Positions 34,153 through 41,697 of a stretch of 64,000 bases of DNA are shown here, piece by piece (position 1 is the stretch's first letter; each line of letters opens with the position of its first letter). A program made the position numbers and the translations under genes. The stretch is from CAVUFH01 sp963740835 (GTDB taxonomy: Bacteria > Actinomycetota > Acidimicrobiia > IMCC26256 > PALSA-610): contig CAVUFH010000007.1 in the NCBI GenBank assembly GCA_963740835.1, positions 124,001 to 188,000 of the forward strand. Direction: 5' to 3'. The notes under the pieces are model-generated. The model did no database searches and was not told where the DNA came from. It worked only from the letters and a program-made list of their open reading frames with translations.

Positions 34153-34217
34153 TTGCCCAGGATTGGCAACCCCCGGACGCTAAGCGCGCTTACACCGCTT
34201 CACCCCGTGGCGTCCGG
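34153..34217. repeat. Nested inverted repeats with a 12-bp palindrome
   Basis: CCGGACGC (34173-34180) pairs with GCGTCCGG (34210-34217). Directly inside the left arm is the perfect palindrome TAAGCGCGCTTA (34181-34192). Just upstream TTGCC (34153-34157) can pair with GGCAA (34165-34169). The palindrome could be a protein site; the outer arms could fold in RNA of either strand. Confidence 0.55.
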
Positions 34218-34317
34218 CTTGCCCGATCCCCTACAGTTGCCCCAGTGGCGGACATACGTGTCACGCGCAACGCTCGCCCATGGCGATCGCCGCTCAGGCA
34301 GGGGAGGACTGACTGAC

Positions 34318-35070
34318 GTGGATCATGACTTGACGGACTCGGTATTCGACGAGTTTTCGGCCAGCGAGGACATCGACCTCACCGTTTCACCGCGACCGGC
34401 TCCGTCCCCCGCGGTGAACATGGAGGACCTCGACCTGGCGGATGTGGAGCGGGAGATCTGCCGGCTCCCCGACGTGACGATCGCCCGCATCGTCGCCGAT
34501 CGCGGGGGCCGAGTGACCGAGGTCCACGTGGTGGCGCTGCCCGGGAAGCGACCGAAGCAGATCGTCCGCGACGTGCAGTCGATCGCCCTGGCGTCGTTCG
34601 GGCTCGAGCTCGATCGGCGCATCGTCAGCGTTGTACAGCTGGGCGGATCGGGCGATCACGAGCATGCCGCTGTCGGCAACCGGCCGTCGATCGTCGCGAT
34701 CACCGCCGAGGCGAGCGGGCTCCGTTCGCTCGTCCGCGTGACGTTGTCGCGTGACGAGGAGGAGGCCGTCGGCTTCGCCGAAGGTTCGATCGCGATGACG
34801 GCGCGCCACCGGCTCGTGGCGACCGCGACCATCGACGCCCTGCGCCAGCTCGATCCCGCCGCGGAGTGCATCGACGTCGACCACGCGCAGATCGTGCGCG
34901 TCGGTCAGCTCGACGTCGCGGTGGTCACCGCGGTGTTCGTGGTGCCGCCGAACGAACACGTCGTCGCCGGCTCCGCGATCGTGCGGCCGCAGCAGGAAGC
35001 AGACGCCGTCGCCCGGGCCGTGCTCGACGCCACCAACCGCAGATTGGCGTACGTCAGCTCGAACGGCTGA
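34318..35070 (+). CDS. Conserved hypothetical two-part protein
   Basis: I do not recognise a named family. The 250-residue soluble protein has an acidic N-terminus (1-40), a first alpha/beta module (about 40-110) with VADRGGRVTEVHVVALPGKR and IVRDVQSIALASFGLELDRR, and a second module (about 120-250) with two similar beta-alpha-beta passages (EGSIAMTARHRLVATATIDAL; VVPPNEHVVAGSAIVRPQ). The GTG start is fixed by GGGGAGGA nine bases upstream. A hairpin follows its stop. The two modules look like small-molecule or protein-interaction domains; no catalytic motif was seen. Confidence 0.7.
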   Translation: MDHDLTDSVFDEFSASEDIDLTVSPRPAPSPAVNMEDLDLADVEREICRLPDVTIARIVADRGGRVTEVHVVALPGKRPKQIVRDVQSIALASFGLELDRRIVSVVQLGGSGDHEHAAVGNRPSIVAITAEASGLRSLVRVTLSRDEEEAVGFAEGSIAMTARHRLVATATIDALRQLDPAAECIDVDHAQIVRVGQLDVAVVTAVFVVPPNEHVVAGSAIVRPQQEADAVARAVLDATNRRLAYVSSNG

Positions 35071-35075
35071 CTTTC

Positions 35076-35112
35076 GGGAAATTTCGAGGGCGGTTTCGTT
35101 CTCGGATTTCCC
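35076..35112 (+). terminator. Hairpin after the 34318 gene
   Basis: Five bases after the TGA, GGGAAAT (35076-35082) pairs with ATTTCCC (35106-35112) and inside it CGAG (35085-35088) with CTCG (35101-35104). There is no T-tract, so termination would rely on Rho or on the hairpin alone. Confidence 0.5.
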
Positions 35113-35125
35113 CCAGCTTCTTCCA

Positions 35126-35131
35126 TACCCT
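35126..35131 (+). promoter_or_regulatory. -10 box for a leaderless transcript
   Basis: TACCCT ends seven bases before the ATG of the lipoprotein gene at 35139 and no Shine-Dalgarno sequence lies between, so transcription probably begins at the start codon. Confidence 0.4.
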
Positions 35132-35138
35132 CGCTCGG

Positions 35139-35771
35139 ATGACGAGGCGGGACGTCTTCTGGGTGTCGATCGCGCTGTCTGCGCTGGTCATGGCCGGTTG
35201 CGGAGCGAGCGCAGACGCGTCCGCGGACGCGTCTGACGGCCATCCAACCGCGAAGTCGAAATCGACGACGACGGTTGCCCCGACGACGACCACGACGGTC
35301 CCCCCGCCCTACAGCTTCGACGGCTCCGTCCCACCCCCCAAACTCGTCAACACCGGCACCAACTACGAGGCGATCTACCGCTCCCTCGAGCGCGTACGCG
35401 CGCTGGCTGACGCTCACAATCCCGATGCCTGCGGTCGCCGACGCTGTTTACGTCCTCGGCACGACGACCTACGACGGATTCGAACGCGACATCTCAGATC
35501 TGCTGCAAGCACGACCAAATGCGAATGGTCAATGTCGATGCGACACTCGACGTACGAGCTCGTAAGTCGTGACGCCAAACCTCGTCTCCCTCCATCTCAC
35601 CGAGCGAGTTACCGAACTGCAGTTAGTCGACGCGCACGGGCATCGTGAGAGACCGCACGCCCTTCAAGGTCGCCGCTGAACTGGACAGCTGTCCTCAATC
35701 TCGACGAGTCGTGGATCTGGCACATCGCGAGCGTTGATCGGTGGACGACGCGACGCAGACTCAGCCGTTGA
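35139..35771 (+). pseudogene. Lipoprotein gene broken by several frameshifts
   Basis: The N-terminus is intact: a lipoprotein signal (VSIALSALVMAGC, Cys at residue 21), an Ala/Ser/Asp linker and a Thr/Pro-rich spacer, then SLERVRALADAHNP. The frame breaks near 35430 and continues in others as VADAVYVLGTTTYDGFERDI, then RMVNVDATLDV, PNLVSLHLTERVTELQLVDA, IVRDRTPFKVAAE and VLNLDESWIWHIASVDRW, ending near 35771. Each piece is protein-like, so at least five indels interrupt one former gene of about 210 codons. Function is unknown. It is either a recent pseudogene or heavily mis-sequenced. Confidence 0.6.
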
Positions 35772-35977
35772 AACGTCTGATCCTGTCGCGGTGGCTTTGC
35801 TCATCTTCAAGTGAGCGGCGATTCCGGCCGGCGCTGGTGCAAGGCGACCGGCTCCTTGAACGATGACCAGACAGGGTCCAAGTATTGGTGTGAGCCTCGA
35901 GGTCGTCGAGCCGGGTTCGTCGACTCTGCACTGGTGAATCGCGCGACGGTTCAGCGCGGCCGTTTGTTTATGAGGCG

Positions 35978-36634
35978 GTGCCGCATCAGTCGGGGGGATT
36001 TTCGCTCGAGCATCTTTGTAACGCGGCCAACGCACCGTTCGATCCGAACGGTGGGCAGGTTCCGTGGGGCTGGCGGTACACCGTCTACAAGCGTGACCGC
36101 GCGACGGGCGCGTTGATCGGGGAACCCGAAGATATCTGCGTTCCACTCACCGATATCACGTCACCGACGCCGCCGCCCGCGCCCGTGCTGCCGCAGCCGC
36201 CGACGATCGGCGAGATCTGGAACGCGGCCGCCCTGCCGGCGCCGCAGATCGGGATCAGCCCGACGACCCAGGGAGTGACCGGGCTCGAGACGTGGATGTG
36301 GGCTGCCGATCCGCGCACGAGCGTCGCGGTCAGCGTCACGCTCAACGGCTTCACGGTCACCGGCACCGCGCAGCTCGTCGGCTACCACTTCGACTTCGGT
36401 GAGGGCGCGTCGGCGTCGAGCCCGACCGGCGGGAGCGCGGATCGTCCGGCGGTGCGGCACACGTACGAGACCAAGGGTCGGTACACGATCCGCGTCTCGA
36501 CGATGTGGCGCGGTCAGTTCGTGATGACCGGCCCCGGCATCACGACGCCGCTCCCGGTCGACCTGCGTACCGCGCAGCTCACCAACACACGCGACTACCG
36601 CGTCGTCGAGATCCGCTCGGTCCTCGTCGGCTGA
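35978..36634 (+). CDS. PKD-domain-like surface protein, 5' end damaged
   Basis: The readable 218 residues contain a Pro-rich segment (TSPTPPPAPVLPQPP) and a PKD-type immunoglobulin fold with GYHFDFGEGAS and HTYETKGRYTIRVS. Such proteins are extracellular and often adhesive. No signal peptide is in this frame. Open coding continues upstream to about 35894 (ARPFVYEAVP and earlier), and a candidate earlier piece with KYWCEP lies in another frame starting at 35811, so the true start is lost to a frameshift. Its last 40 bp overlap the convergent ferric-reductase-like gene. Confidence 0.65.
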   Translation: MPHQSGGFSLEHLCNAANAPFDPNGGQVPWGWRYTVYKRDRATGALIGEPEDICVPLTDITSPTPPPAPVLPQPPTIGEIWNAAALPAPQIGISPTTQGVTGLETWMWAADPRTSVAVSVTLNGFTVTGTAQLVGYHFDFGEGASASSPTGGSADRPAVRHTYETKGRYTIRVSTMWRGQFVMTGPGITTPLPVDLRTAQLTNTRDYRVVEIRSVLVG

Positions 36635-37242
36635 GTGACCACCCACTCCGACCGGTGCGCGACCGGCGCCGGTGGCGGTGCGGCGACCGGGACACGGGTG
36701 GGCTGCGTGTACGTCGGCGGCGGGACGTGCATCACGCGGAGCGCAGTGAGGAAGATGACGAGGCCGCTCACCGCGAACATGCAGAGGAGCGACACGAACA
36801 CGCGGGAGTCGGTGCCCGCGGTCAGCCCGTGGACGGTCGCAGTGACGAACAGCGGGAAGCTCGCGTAGTGGACCTTGCGCCAGATGTCGTGCGGGAGCCG
36901 GGCACGCGCGAGCGACGTGAGCTCGACCGCGAGCAGGAGATAGAGGCTGACCACACCGAACGTCACTGCGAGCGGGTTCCACGACGATGCGAACGGCACC
37001 AGCACGCTCGCGAGGCTGAAGTGGATGTACTGGTCGAGGAGCAGCGCACCGACATGGATGCCGGTGAGCGCGAGCGCGGTGCCTCCGAGCCAACGGTGCA
37101 TGTCGAGCATCCAGTTGGCACGCGGGCGGCGGCCCAGGATCTTGGTTGCCATCGCCAGGCCCCAGAGCGTCGCGGCCGCGAGAAGGAGCCAGGCAATGAG
37201 GCCCGACGCGCGGGCGACGTACCACGGCCACTGACCGCTCAT
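36595..37242 (-). CDS. Ferric-reductase-like haem b membrane protein
   Basis: A 215-residue protein with about six membrane segments and histidines placed as in ferric reductase/YedZ-type haem b domains (WMLDMHRWLGG, LTGIHVGALLLDQYIHFS, RKVHYASFPLF, ATVHGLTAG). The C-terminal tail is Pro/Thr-rich. It overlaps the apbE gene by ATGA, so the two are coupled. Membrane haem proteins paired with ApbE usually feed electrons to a covalently flavinylated domain outside the membrane; no FMN-binding domain protein is visible here. Confidence 0.82.
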   Translation of the reverse strand: MSGQWPWYVARASGLIAWLLLAAATLWGLAMATKILGRRPRANWMLDMHRWLGGTALALTGIHVGALLLDQYIHFSLASVLVPFASSWNPLAVTFGVVSLYLLLAVELTSLARARLPHDIWRKVHYASFPLFVTATVHGLTAGTDSRVFVSLLCMFAVSGLVIFLTALRVMHVPPPTYTQPTRVPVAAPPPAPVAHRSEWVVTQPTRTERISTTR

Positions 37243-38171
37243 CCGACTGCCTCAAGCATCTCGTCGGAGCGGAAAGCGGCGCGCTCGAACTCGTCGAAGC
37301 CGCGGGTGCGCTCGATGCGCCCGTCGCGGTCGACGAAGAGCGCGCTCGCCTGGTCCGACAGCACACCGGCCGGGTCGATGTCGGGGCGGAGCAGCAACAC
37401 CTTGGCCATCACTTCGGCCGCCCAGGCGTGGCCGGTGACGACGGACACGAAGGGCCGTGTCGTCGTGGACGGTTCGCCGGTGGTCGGGTCGATGAGGTGG
37501 TGCTGGGTTGCGCCGTTGACCTCCCATTGGCGGCAGAGCGTCGTCGACGTGGCGACCGCGCCCTCGCACAGGCCCAGCGTGGCGAGCGGCGCGGTCTGGT
37601 GCGGATGTTCGATCGCGATGCTCCACGCGGTGCCGGCCGGGCCCAGTCCGCTCACGCGCACGTCACCGCCGAGGTTGATGCACACACCGGCCGCGCCTTC
37701 CGCGACGAGCTCGTCGACCACGATGTCGGCCGCGAGTCCCTTGCCGATGCCACCCGGATCGAAGCCGGTGCCGATCGGAAGCGCAACGGCATCGGCGGCG
37801 ACAAGGATGCGTTCTGCTCCGGTCTGCAGGCCGCTGTGTCCGCGGCGAGGGTCGTTGCGCACTGCGTCGAGTGTGCGGTCGTAGCCGGCCCGCACGAGCG
37901 CGCCGTAGATGGTCGGATCGAACCAGCCGTCGGTGAGGAGGTACGCGTCGAGCGAGCGCGTCACCAGTTCGAGCGTGTCCGCCGAGACCGGCACGAACGA
38001 GCCGGCCTGCTCGTTGAGCGCGGTGATCTCGCTGTCGGGGAGGAACCGGCTCCACCGGCGTTCGAGGTCCTCGATGCGAAGCCGCGCGGCATCGACGAGA
38101 CGGGCGTCGCCGCCAACGACGATCACGTGCGCGTCGCTTCCCATCGCGCGGAAGCGGAGCTCAGCTGCCAT
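37239..38171 (-). CDS. apbE: FAD:protein FMN transferase (ApbE)
   Basis: The 310-residue enzyme attaches FMN through a phosphoester to Thr/Ser of target proteins. It has FRAMGSDAHV at the N-terminus, FDPTIYGALVRAGYD, GGIGKGLAADIVVDEL and the ligand-binding INLGGDVRV, with HHLIDPTTGEPS near the FAD site. It lacks a lipoprotein signal, so it may act in the cytoplasm or be an atypical secreted form. It lies between a small Ser-rich membrane protein (11-bp overlap upstream) and the haem b protein (4-bp overlap downstream). Confidence 0.92.
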   Translation of the reverse strand: MAAELRFRAMGSDAHVIVVGGDARLVDAARLRIEDLERRWSRFLPDSEITALNEQAGSFVPVSADTLELVTRSLDAYLLTDGWFDPTIYGALVRAGYDRTLDAVRNDPRRGHSGLQTGAERILVAADAVALPIGTGFDPGGIGKGLAADIVVDELVAEGAAGVCINLGGDVRVSGLGPAGTAWSIAIEHPHQTAPLATLGLCEGAVATSTTLCRQWEVNGATQHHLIDPTTGEPSTTTRPFVSVVTGHAWAAEVMAKVLLLRPDIDPAGVLSDQASALFVDRDGRIERTRGFDEFERAAFRSDEMLEAVG

Positions 38172-38475
38172 GGCTCGACGTGTCCAACTGCGAGGACGTC
38201 GACCCGGACTGCGCCGGGGTCGAGTAGGAACGGCTGTCGTAGTTGTCCGCCGTCGTGCTGTTTTCGACCGTCGTGGCGGTGGTCGAAGACGACGACGAGC
38301 TGCCATTCGTCGTCGAAGCCGCGGTGGCGACGTGGGTGGTCGCCGCGATGCCACCGGTGAGCGCGAGCATGCCGGCGACCGTCACGCCGCCGGCGATGCG
38401 GCGCGCGCGTCGGGCGGGATGCGAGCGCTTGCGCGCCGGCGGCCGGGCCGGCGAGGCGGGCGGTTTCCAGGCCAT
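38161..38475 (-). CDS. Small Ser/Thr-rich single-pass protein upstream of apbE
   Basis: A 104-residue protein with a basic, Pro-rich N-terminus (about 1-27), one membrane segment (GVTVAGMLALTGGIAATTHV) and a Ser/Thr/Asn-rich outer tail (STTNGSSSSSSTTATTV). I do not recognise a family. Its end overlaps the apbE start, so it is coupled to a flavin transferase that modifies Thr/Ser. However no D-x-x-S/T-G-A-T type flavinylation motif is visible in the tail, so it is not an obvious target. Confidence 0.65.
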   Translation of the reverse strand: MAWKPPASPARPPARKRSHPARRARRIAGGVTVAGMLALTGGIAATTHVATAASTTNGSSSSSSTTATTVENSTTADNYDSRSYSTPAQSGSTSSQLDTSSHGS

Positions 38476-38531
38476 GGTGATCAGCTCCCCGAGCAGGTGG
38501 GCGGGTCGGCTCGTGGGTCGATCATGACGAT

Positions 38532-38594
38532 GGCGCCTGAGAGTTCGTCGGGAACCAGCCGAGAAGTTCCCGACCGGAGCGTTACTCAGGCGCC
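38532..38594 (-). terminator. Nested hairpin between the PH-like gene and the apbE operon
   Basis: GGCGCCTGAG (38532-38541) pairs perfectly with CTCAGGCGCC (38585-38594), and inside it TCGGGAAC (38548-38555) with GTTCCCGA (38566-38573), closing a 10-nt loop. It begins four bases after the TAG of the 38599 gene (reverse strand) and precedes the apbE operon. It may terminate the first transcript or act as a leader structure for the second. There is no T-tract. Confidence 0.55.
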
Positions 38595-38598
38595 GGCG

Positions 38599-39039
38599 CT
38601 ACGGGTGTACGCGCGCCAACCGGCGAAGGGAGTCTTCGTCACCGAGCTCGGTCGCTTCGGCCATGAGCGCGCGGACGACCGGCTTGAGCGCGCGCGTCGT
38701 CCAGAACCCGAGCTCCAGCACGACACTCGCGCCCATCGGTCCGATCTCGATCGCGCGGCGGCCGATGCCCGAGACGTGGATGTACTCGAGCTCGTGCACC
38801 GGGCGCGCGACGCGTTCCGACGCGATACCCCAAGGTCGCTTCTCGACGAGATCAGTGGTGACGTCGAGTCGCGTCCTCCACGCGTACACCGCGAAGATCG
38901 CGAGCAGGGCCGCGATGACATACGCCCCGAGCGCGTCACCGAACACGACGAGCACGAGCGCGACCACGACGGTGCCGGCACGCCACGCGAGCTTCGGTCT
39001 GATCGTCAGGAGTGCTTGCGCTTCGTCGAAGGATGCCAT
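38599..39039 (-). CDS. Small membrane protein with PH-like domain
   Basis: A 146-residue protein with two closely spaced membrane segments (AGTVVVALVLVVFGDALGAY and VIAALLAIFAVYAW) followed by a beta-rich C-terminal domain (DVTTDLVEKRPWGIASERVA; HVSGIGRRAIEIGPMGASVV) that resembles bacterial PH domains (bPH/YdbT type). Function is unknown. The ATG at 39039 has no clear ribosome site; in-frame coding upstream is low-complexity Arg/Pro and probably not translated. The downstream hairpin may end its transcript. Confidence 0.65.
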   Translation of the reverse strand: MASFDEAQALLTIRPKLAWRAGTVVVALVLVVFGDALGAYVIAALLAIFAVYAWRTRLDVTTDLVEKRPWGIASERVARPVHELEYIHVSGIGRRAIEIGPMGASVVLELGFWTTRALKPVVRALMAEATELGDEDSLRRLARVHP

Positions 39040-39131
39040 CCGGACGGCGAACGTATTCCTTCTCCTGTCGTGACGCCTCTCGTGCCGGCGGCGGCCGCGG
39101 CGTCGATCGTTTCGATCCGGGGCCGCGCCGG

Positions 39132-39137
39132 TAGGGT
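39132..39137 (+). promoter_or_regulatory. -10 box for a leaderless transcript (glycosyltransferase)
   Basis: TAGGGT ends six bases before the ATG at 39144, with no Shine-Dalgarno sequence between, consistent with a leaderless mRNA. Confidence 0.4.
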
Positions 39138-39143
39138 CGTCGG

Positions 39144-40233
39144 ATGGCTCCGCAAGCGGCAGTGGTGTCATACCGCTTGGGCGGGAACGACGGGGTGTCG
39201 GTCGAGGCACGCAAGTGGGCGTGGGCGCTCGGTGAGCTCGGTTTCGACGTGCGGCGTGTCGCGGGCGTGATCGAAGACGGCGGTCGTGCCGACGACGTCG
39301 AGGTGCCCGGTCTGACGATTGCACCGGGCGCGTCACCCGATCCGCAGCTGATCGCTGACGCGATCGACGGCGCAGATCTCGTCATCGTCGACAACATCGC
39401 GTCGTTGCCCCTGAACCTCGACGCCGCGCACGCGGTGTCACGCGCCGCGGATACGACGCGCGGCCGCGTGTTGTTCCGTCACCACGATCTGCCGTGGCAG
39501 CGCCGGCACCTGGCGCACCTCGAGAGCCAGTTCCCGCCGCGCATCCCCGGGGCGCTCCACGTGACCGTCAACCTGCGTTCGCGCCGCGAGCTGCAAGCGC
39601 GCGGCTACGCGTCGGCGTACGCCATCCACAACTACTTCGACCTCGACGACTGGGGCGGCGACCGCAGCCGCGACGCGCGCCGTGTTCGGTTTCGCCGACG
39701 ACGAGATCGTGGTGTTCCAACCGGCTCGGGCGATCGAGCGGAAGAACGTGCCGGGTGGCGTGCGCTTCGCCGGCCGCATCGCGCAGCTCACCGGGCGCGC
39801 GGTTCGGTACTGGCTCTCGGGGCCGGCCGAAGACGGTTACGAGGCGACGCTCGACCGCATCCTCGAGCGATCGGAAGTGCCGGTCACGCTCGGGCACGCG
39901 GCCACGGTCGCCGATGCGTATGCGGCCTGCGACGTGATCGTCTTCCCGTCGACGTGGGAGGGCTTCGGGAACCCGACGATCGAGTCGATCGCGGTGCGGC
40001 GGCCCTGCACCGCGTTCCCCTATCCGGTGCTCGCCGAGATCCTCTCCTCGGGTGTGCGGTTGTTCTCGACCCAGGCGCCGGAGCAGCTCGTGAAGTTCCT
40101 CGCCGACAGCGACGAGGCGCGCGAGCACTACTACGACGTGAACCTGCGCCGGGCGCGCATCTCGTTCTCGCTCTCCGAGCTCCCCGCGGTCATGGAGCAG
40201 ACGTTCATCGCGCACGGCTGGACCTCCTGGTGA
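39144..40233 (+). CDS. Family 4-like glycosyltransferase (one frameshift)
   Basis: A GT-B glycosyltransferase of about 362 residues. The N-terminal half has SYRLGGNDGVSVEARKWAWA and the acceptor-side VLFRHHDLPWQRRH; the C-terminal half, in another frame, has FQPARAIERKNVPGG and the donor-site block DVIVFPSTWEGFGNPTIES. The frame changes near 39680 (after DDWGGDRSRDAR; resuming VFGFADDEIVV), explained by one extra C. It ends at a TGA overlapping the next small gene (GTGA). It may act in cell-wall or exopolysaccharide synthesis; the sugar is unknown. Confidence 0.82.
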
Positions 40234-40508
40234 CCGGCGATCCGGCCAACGTCGATCCGGCCAACGTCGATCCAGTTCGGGCGCGGCGGGCGCGCATCGC
40301 GCGGCTGGTCGCGATCGGCAAGCGCATCGGGTACACCGCACTGCTCGTCGCGATCGTGGCGTTCTTCGCCGGGTTGGTGCTGCACTTCCCGGGCTGGTCC
40401 GTGTTCCTCACGGTCGCCGGCCTCGTCCTGGCGTGCGTCATCCTCCCGCTTCCGATCGTGTTCGGCTACGGCGTGCGCGCGGCGGAGCGTGAGGATCGAG
40501 GCCCCTGA
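40230..40508 (+). CDS. Small two-helix membrane protein
   Basis: A 92-residue protein with a basic linker and two membrane segments (RIGYTALLVAIVAFFAGLVL and FLTVAGLVLACVILPLPIVF). Its GTG overlaps the glycosyltransferase TGA. The N-terminus is built from a tandem DPANVDPANVDPV repeat. No family was recognised. Confidence 0.72.
   Translation: MTGDPANVDPANVDPVRARRARIARLVAIGKRIGYTALLVAIVAFFAGLVLHFPGWSVFLTVAGLVLACVILPLPIVFGYGVRAAEREDRGP
40239..40268 (+). repeat. 15-bp perfect tandem repeat
   Basis: GATCCGGCCAACGTC occurs twice in tandem (40239-40253 and 40254-40268) inside the 5' end of the small membrane protein gene and keeps the frame, followed by a partial third unit GATCC. Confidence 0.95.
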
Positions 40509-40562
40509 ATCCGGCGGTACAGTCGTCGGGTCGTACCGCTCGACCCGACGAGGGAGCCCGTA

Positions 40563-41672
40563 ATGCCGAAGGCCGCAGTCTGCGCCGGAATCGACCAGCC
40601 ACTCGAAGTGGTCGAGGTCGATCTGGAATCCCCGAAGGCCGGCGAAGTCCGCGTGCGCATGGGCGCCTCCGGCGTCTGCCACTCGGACCTGTCGGTCGTG
40701 AACGGGACGCTGCTGTCGCCGCTGCCGTCGGTGCTCGGTCACGAGGGTGCGGGTGTCGTCGAAGCGGTCGGCGAGGGCGTCACGTCGGTCGCGCCCGGTG
40801 ATCACGTCGTGCTCTCGTTCGTACCGCAGTGCGGCCACTGCTACTTCTGCACCCACGATGCGGCTGAGATGTGCGAGACCGGCTTCATCGCGATGGCGAT
40901 GGGCTCGCAGCTCGACATGACCCCGCGCTTCGGCCGCGGTGGATCGCCACTCCATCAGATGTCGGGCCTCGGCACGTTCGCCGAAGAGCTCGTGTGCCCC
41001 GAGATCTCGACGGTGAAGATCGACCCCGACGTGCCGTTCACGCGCGCCGCGCTCATCGGCTGCGGCGTGCTCACCGGGTTCGGTGCCGCCGCGAACACCG
41101 CGGACGTGAAGCGGGGCGACACCGTCGCGGTCATCGGTTGCGGAGGCGTCGGCCTCAACGTGATCCAGGGCGCCAAGTTCAAGGGCGCGGAGCGGATCAT
41201 CGCCGTCGACCAGTTCGACTCGAAGCTGAAGCTGGCCGAAGCGTTCGGCGCCACTGATCTCGTGAACGCGAAGGACACCGACGCAGTGACCGCGGTCAAG
41301 GAGCTCACCGGCGGACGCGGTGTCGACGTGTCGTTCGAGGTCATCGGCCTCAAGGCGACGGTCGAGCAGGCGTTCGCGATGGCGCGGCGCGGTGGGCAGG
41401 CGATCATCGTCGGCGTCCCCAAGATGGAACAGATGATGGAGATCCCGATCGCGATGGAGCTGCTCGTCAACGAGAAGCAGGTGCGAGGTTCGTGGTACGG
41501 CTCGTCGAACGTGAAGCGCGACGTGCCGCAGCTCATCGACCTGTACAAGAACGGCACGCTGAAGCTCGACGAGCTCGTGTCGCGCACGATCGGCCTCGCC
41601 GACATCAACGAGGCGTTCACCGCGATGGAAGCGGGCGAAGTCGCGCGATCCGTCGTCGACTACGGAATCTGA
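40563..41672 (+). CDS. Zinc-dependent alcohol dehydrogenase (MDR family)
   Basis: A 369-residue medium-chain dehydrogenase. Catalytic zinc ligands include Cys39 (GVCHSD) and His60-Glu61 (GHEGAGVVE); the structural zinc site is Cys90, Cys93, Cys96 and Cys104 (CGHCYFCTHDAAEMC). The NAD-binding fold shows IGCGGVGLNVIQGA with an acidic residue at the end of the next strand (VDQFD), indicating NAD rather than NADP. The sequence is closest in style to the actinobacterial class III/NDMA-dependent group. GAGGGAG lies upstream of the ATG. It is followed by an aldo/keto reductase and a TetR regulator. Confidence 0.93.
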   Translation: MPKAAVCAGIDQPLEVVEVDLESPKAGEVRVRMGASGVCHSDLSVVNGTLLSPLPSVLGHEGAGVVEAVGEGVTSVAPGDHVVLSFVPQCGHCYFCTHDAAEMCETGFIAMAMGSQLDMTPRFGRGGSPLHQMSGLGTFAEELVCPEISTVKIDPDVPFTRAALIGCGVLTGFGAAANTADVKRGDTVAVIGCGGVGLNVIQGAKFKGAERIIAVDQFDSKLKLAEAFGATDLVNAKDTDAVTAVKELTGGRGVDVSFEVIGLKATVEQAFAMARRGGQAIIVGVPKMEQMMEIPIAMELLVNEKQVRGSWYGSSNVKRDVPQLIDLYKNGTLKLDELVSRTIGLADINEAFTAMEAGEVARSVVDYGI

Positions 41673-41685
41673 GAACACCTCTCGG

Positions 41686-41691
41686 TAGCAT
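41686..41691 (+). promoter_or_regulatory. -10 box for a leaderless transcript (aldo/keto reductase)
   Basis: TAGCAT ends six bases before the ATG at 41698, the same hexamer found before the GntR gene, and there is no ribosome site in the 25-bp gap after the dehydrogenase. Confidence 0.4.
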
Positions 41692-41697
41692 CGAACC

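Larger units (their letters stand above)
33863..34317. other. 455-bp intergenic region with several exact inverted repeats, no gene
   Basis: The longest gene-free stretch lies between the divergent HD operon and the gene at 34318. No coding frame with sensible composition was seen. It contains three perfect inverted repeats described separately and, close to the forward gene, the ribosome site GGGGAGGA at 34301-34308. Short strings resembling riboswitch cores (GGCAAG, CCACGGG, GGTTGCC on the reverse strand) occur, but no known class could be assembled by eye. Confidence 0.6.

Noticed and set aside
33980..34220. Cyclic di-GMP-I or cobalamin riboswitch
   Set aside because: Short matching strings exist on the reverse strand but the order and helices do not fit either class, so only an unexplained structured region is reported.
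38532..38594. Glycine riboswitch
   Set aside because: The reverse strand has AACTCTCAGGC as in glycine aptamers, but that string is fully paired in the outer stem and the conserved CCGAAGGGGC-type core is missing.
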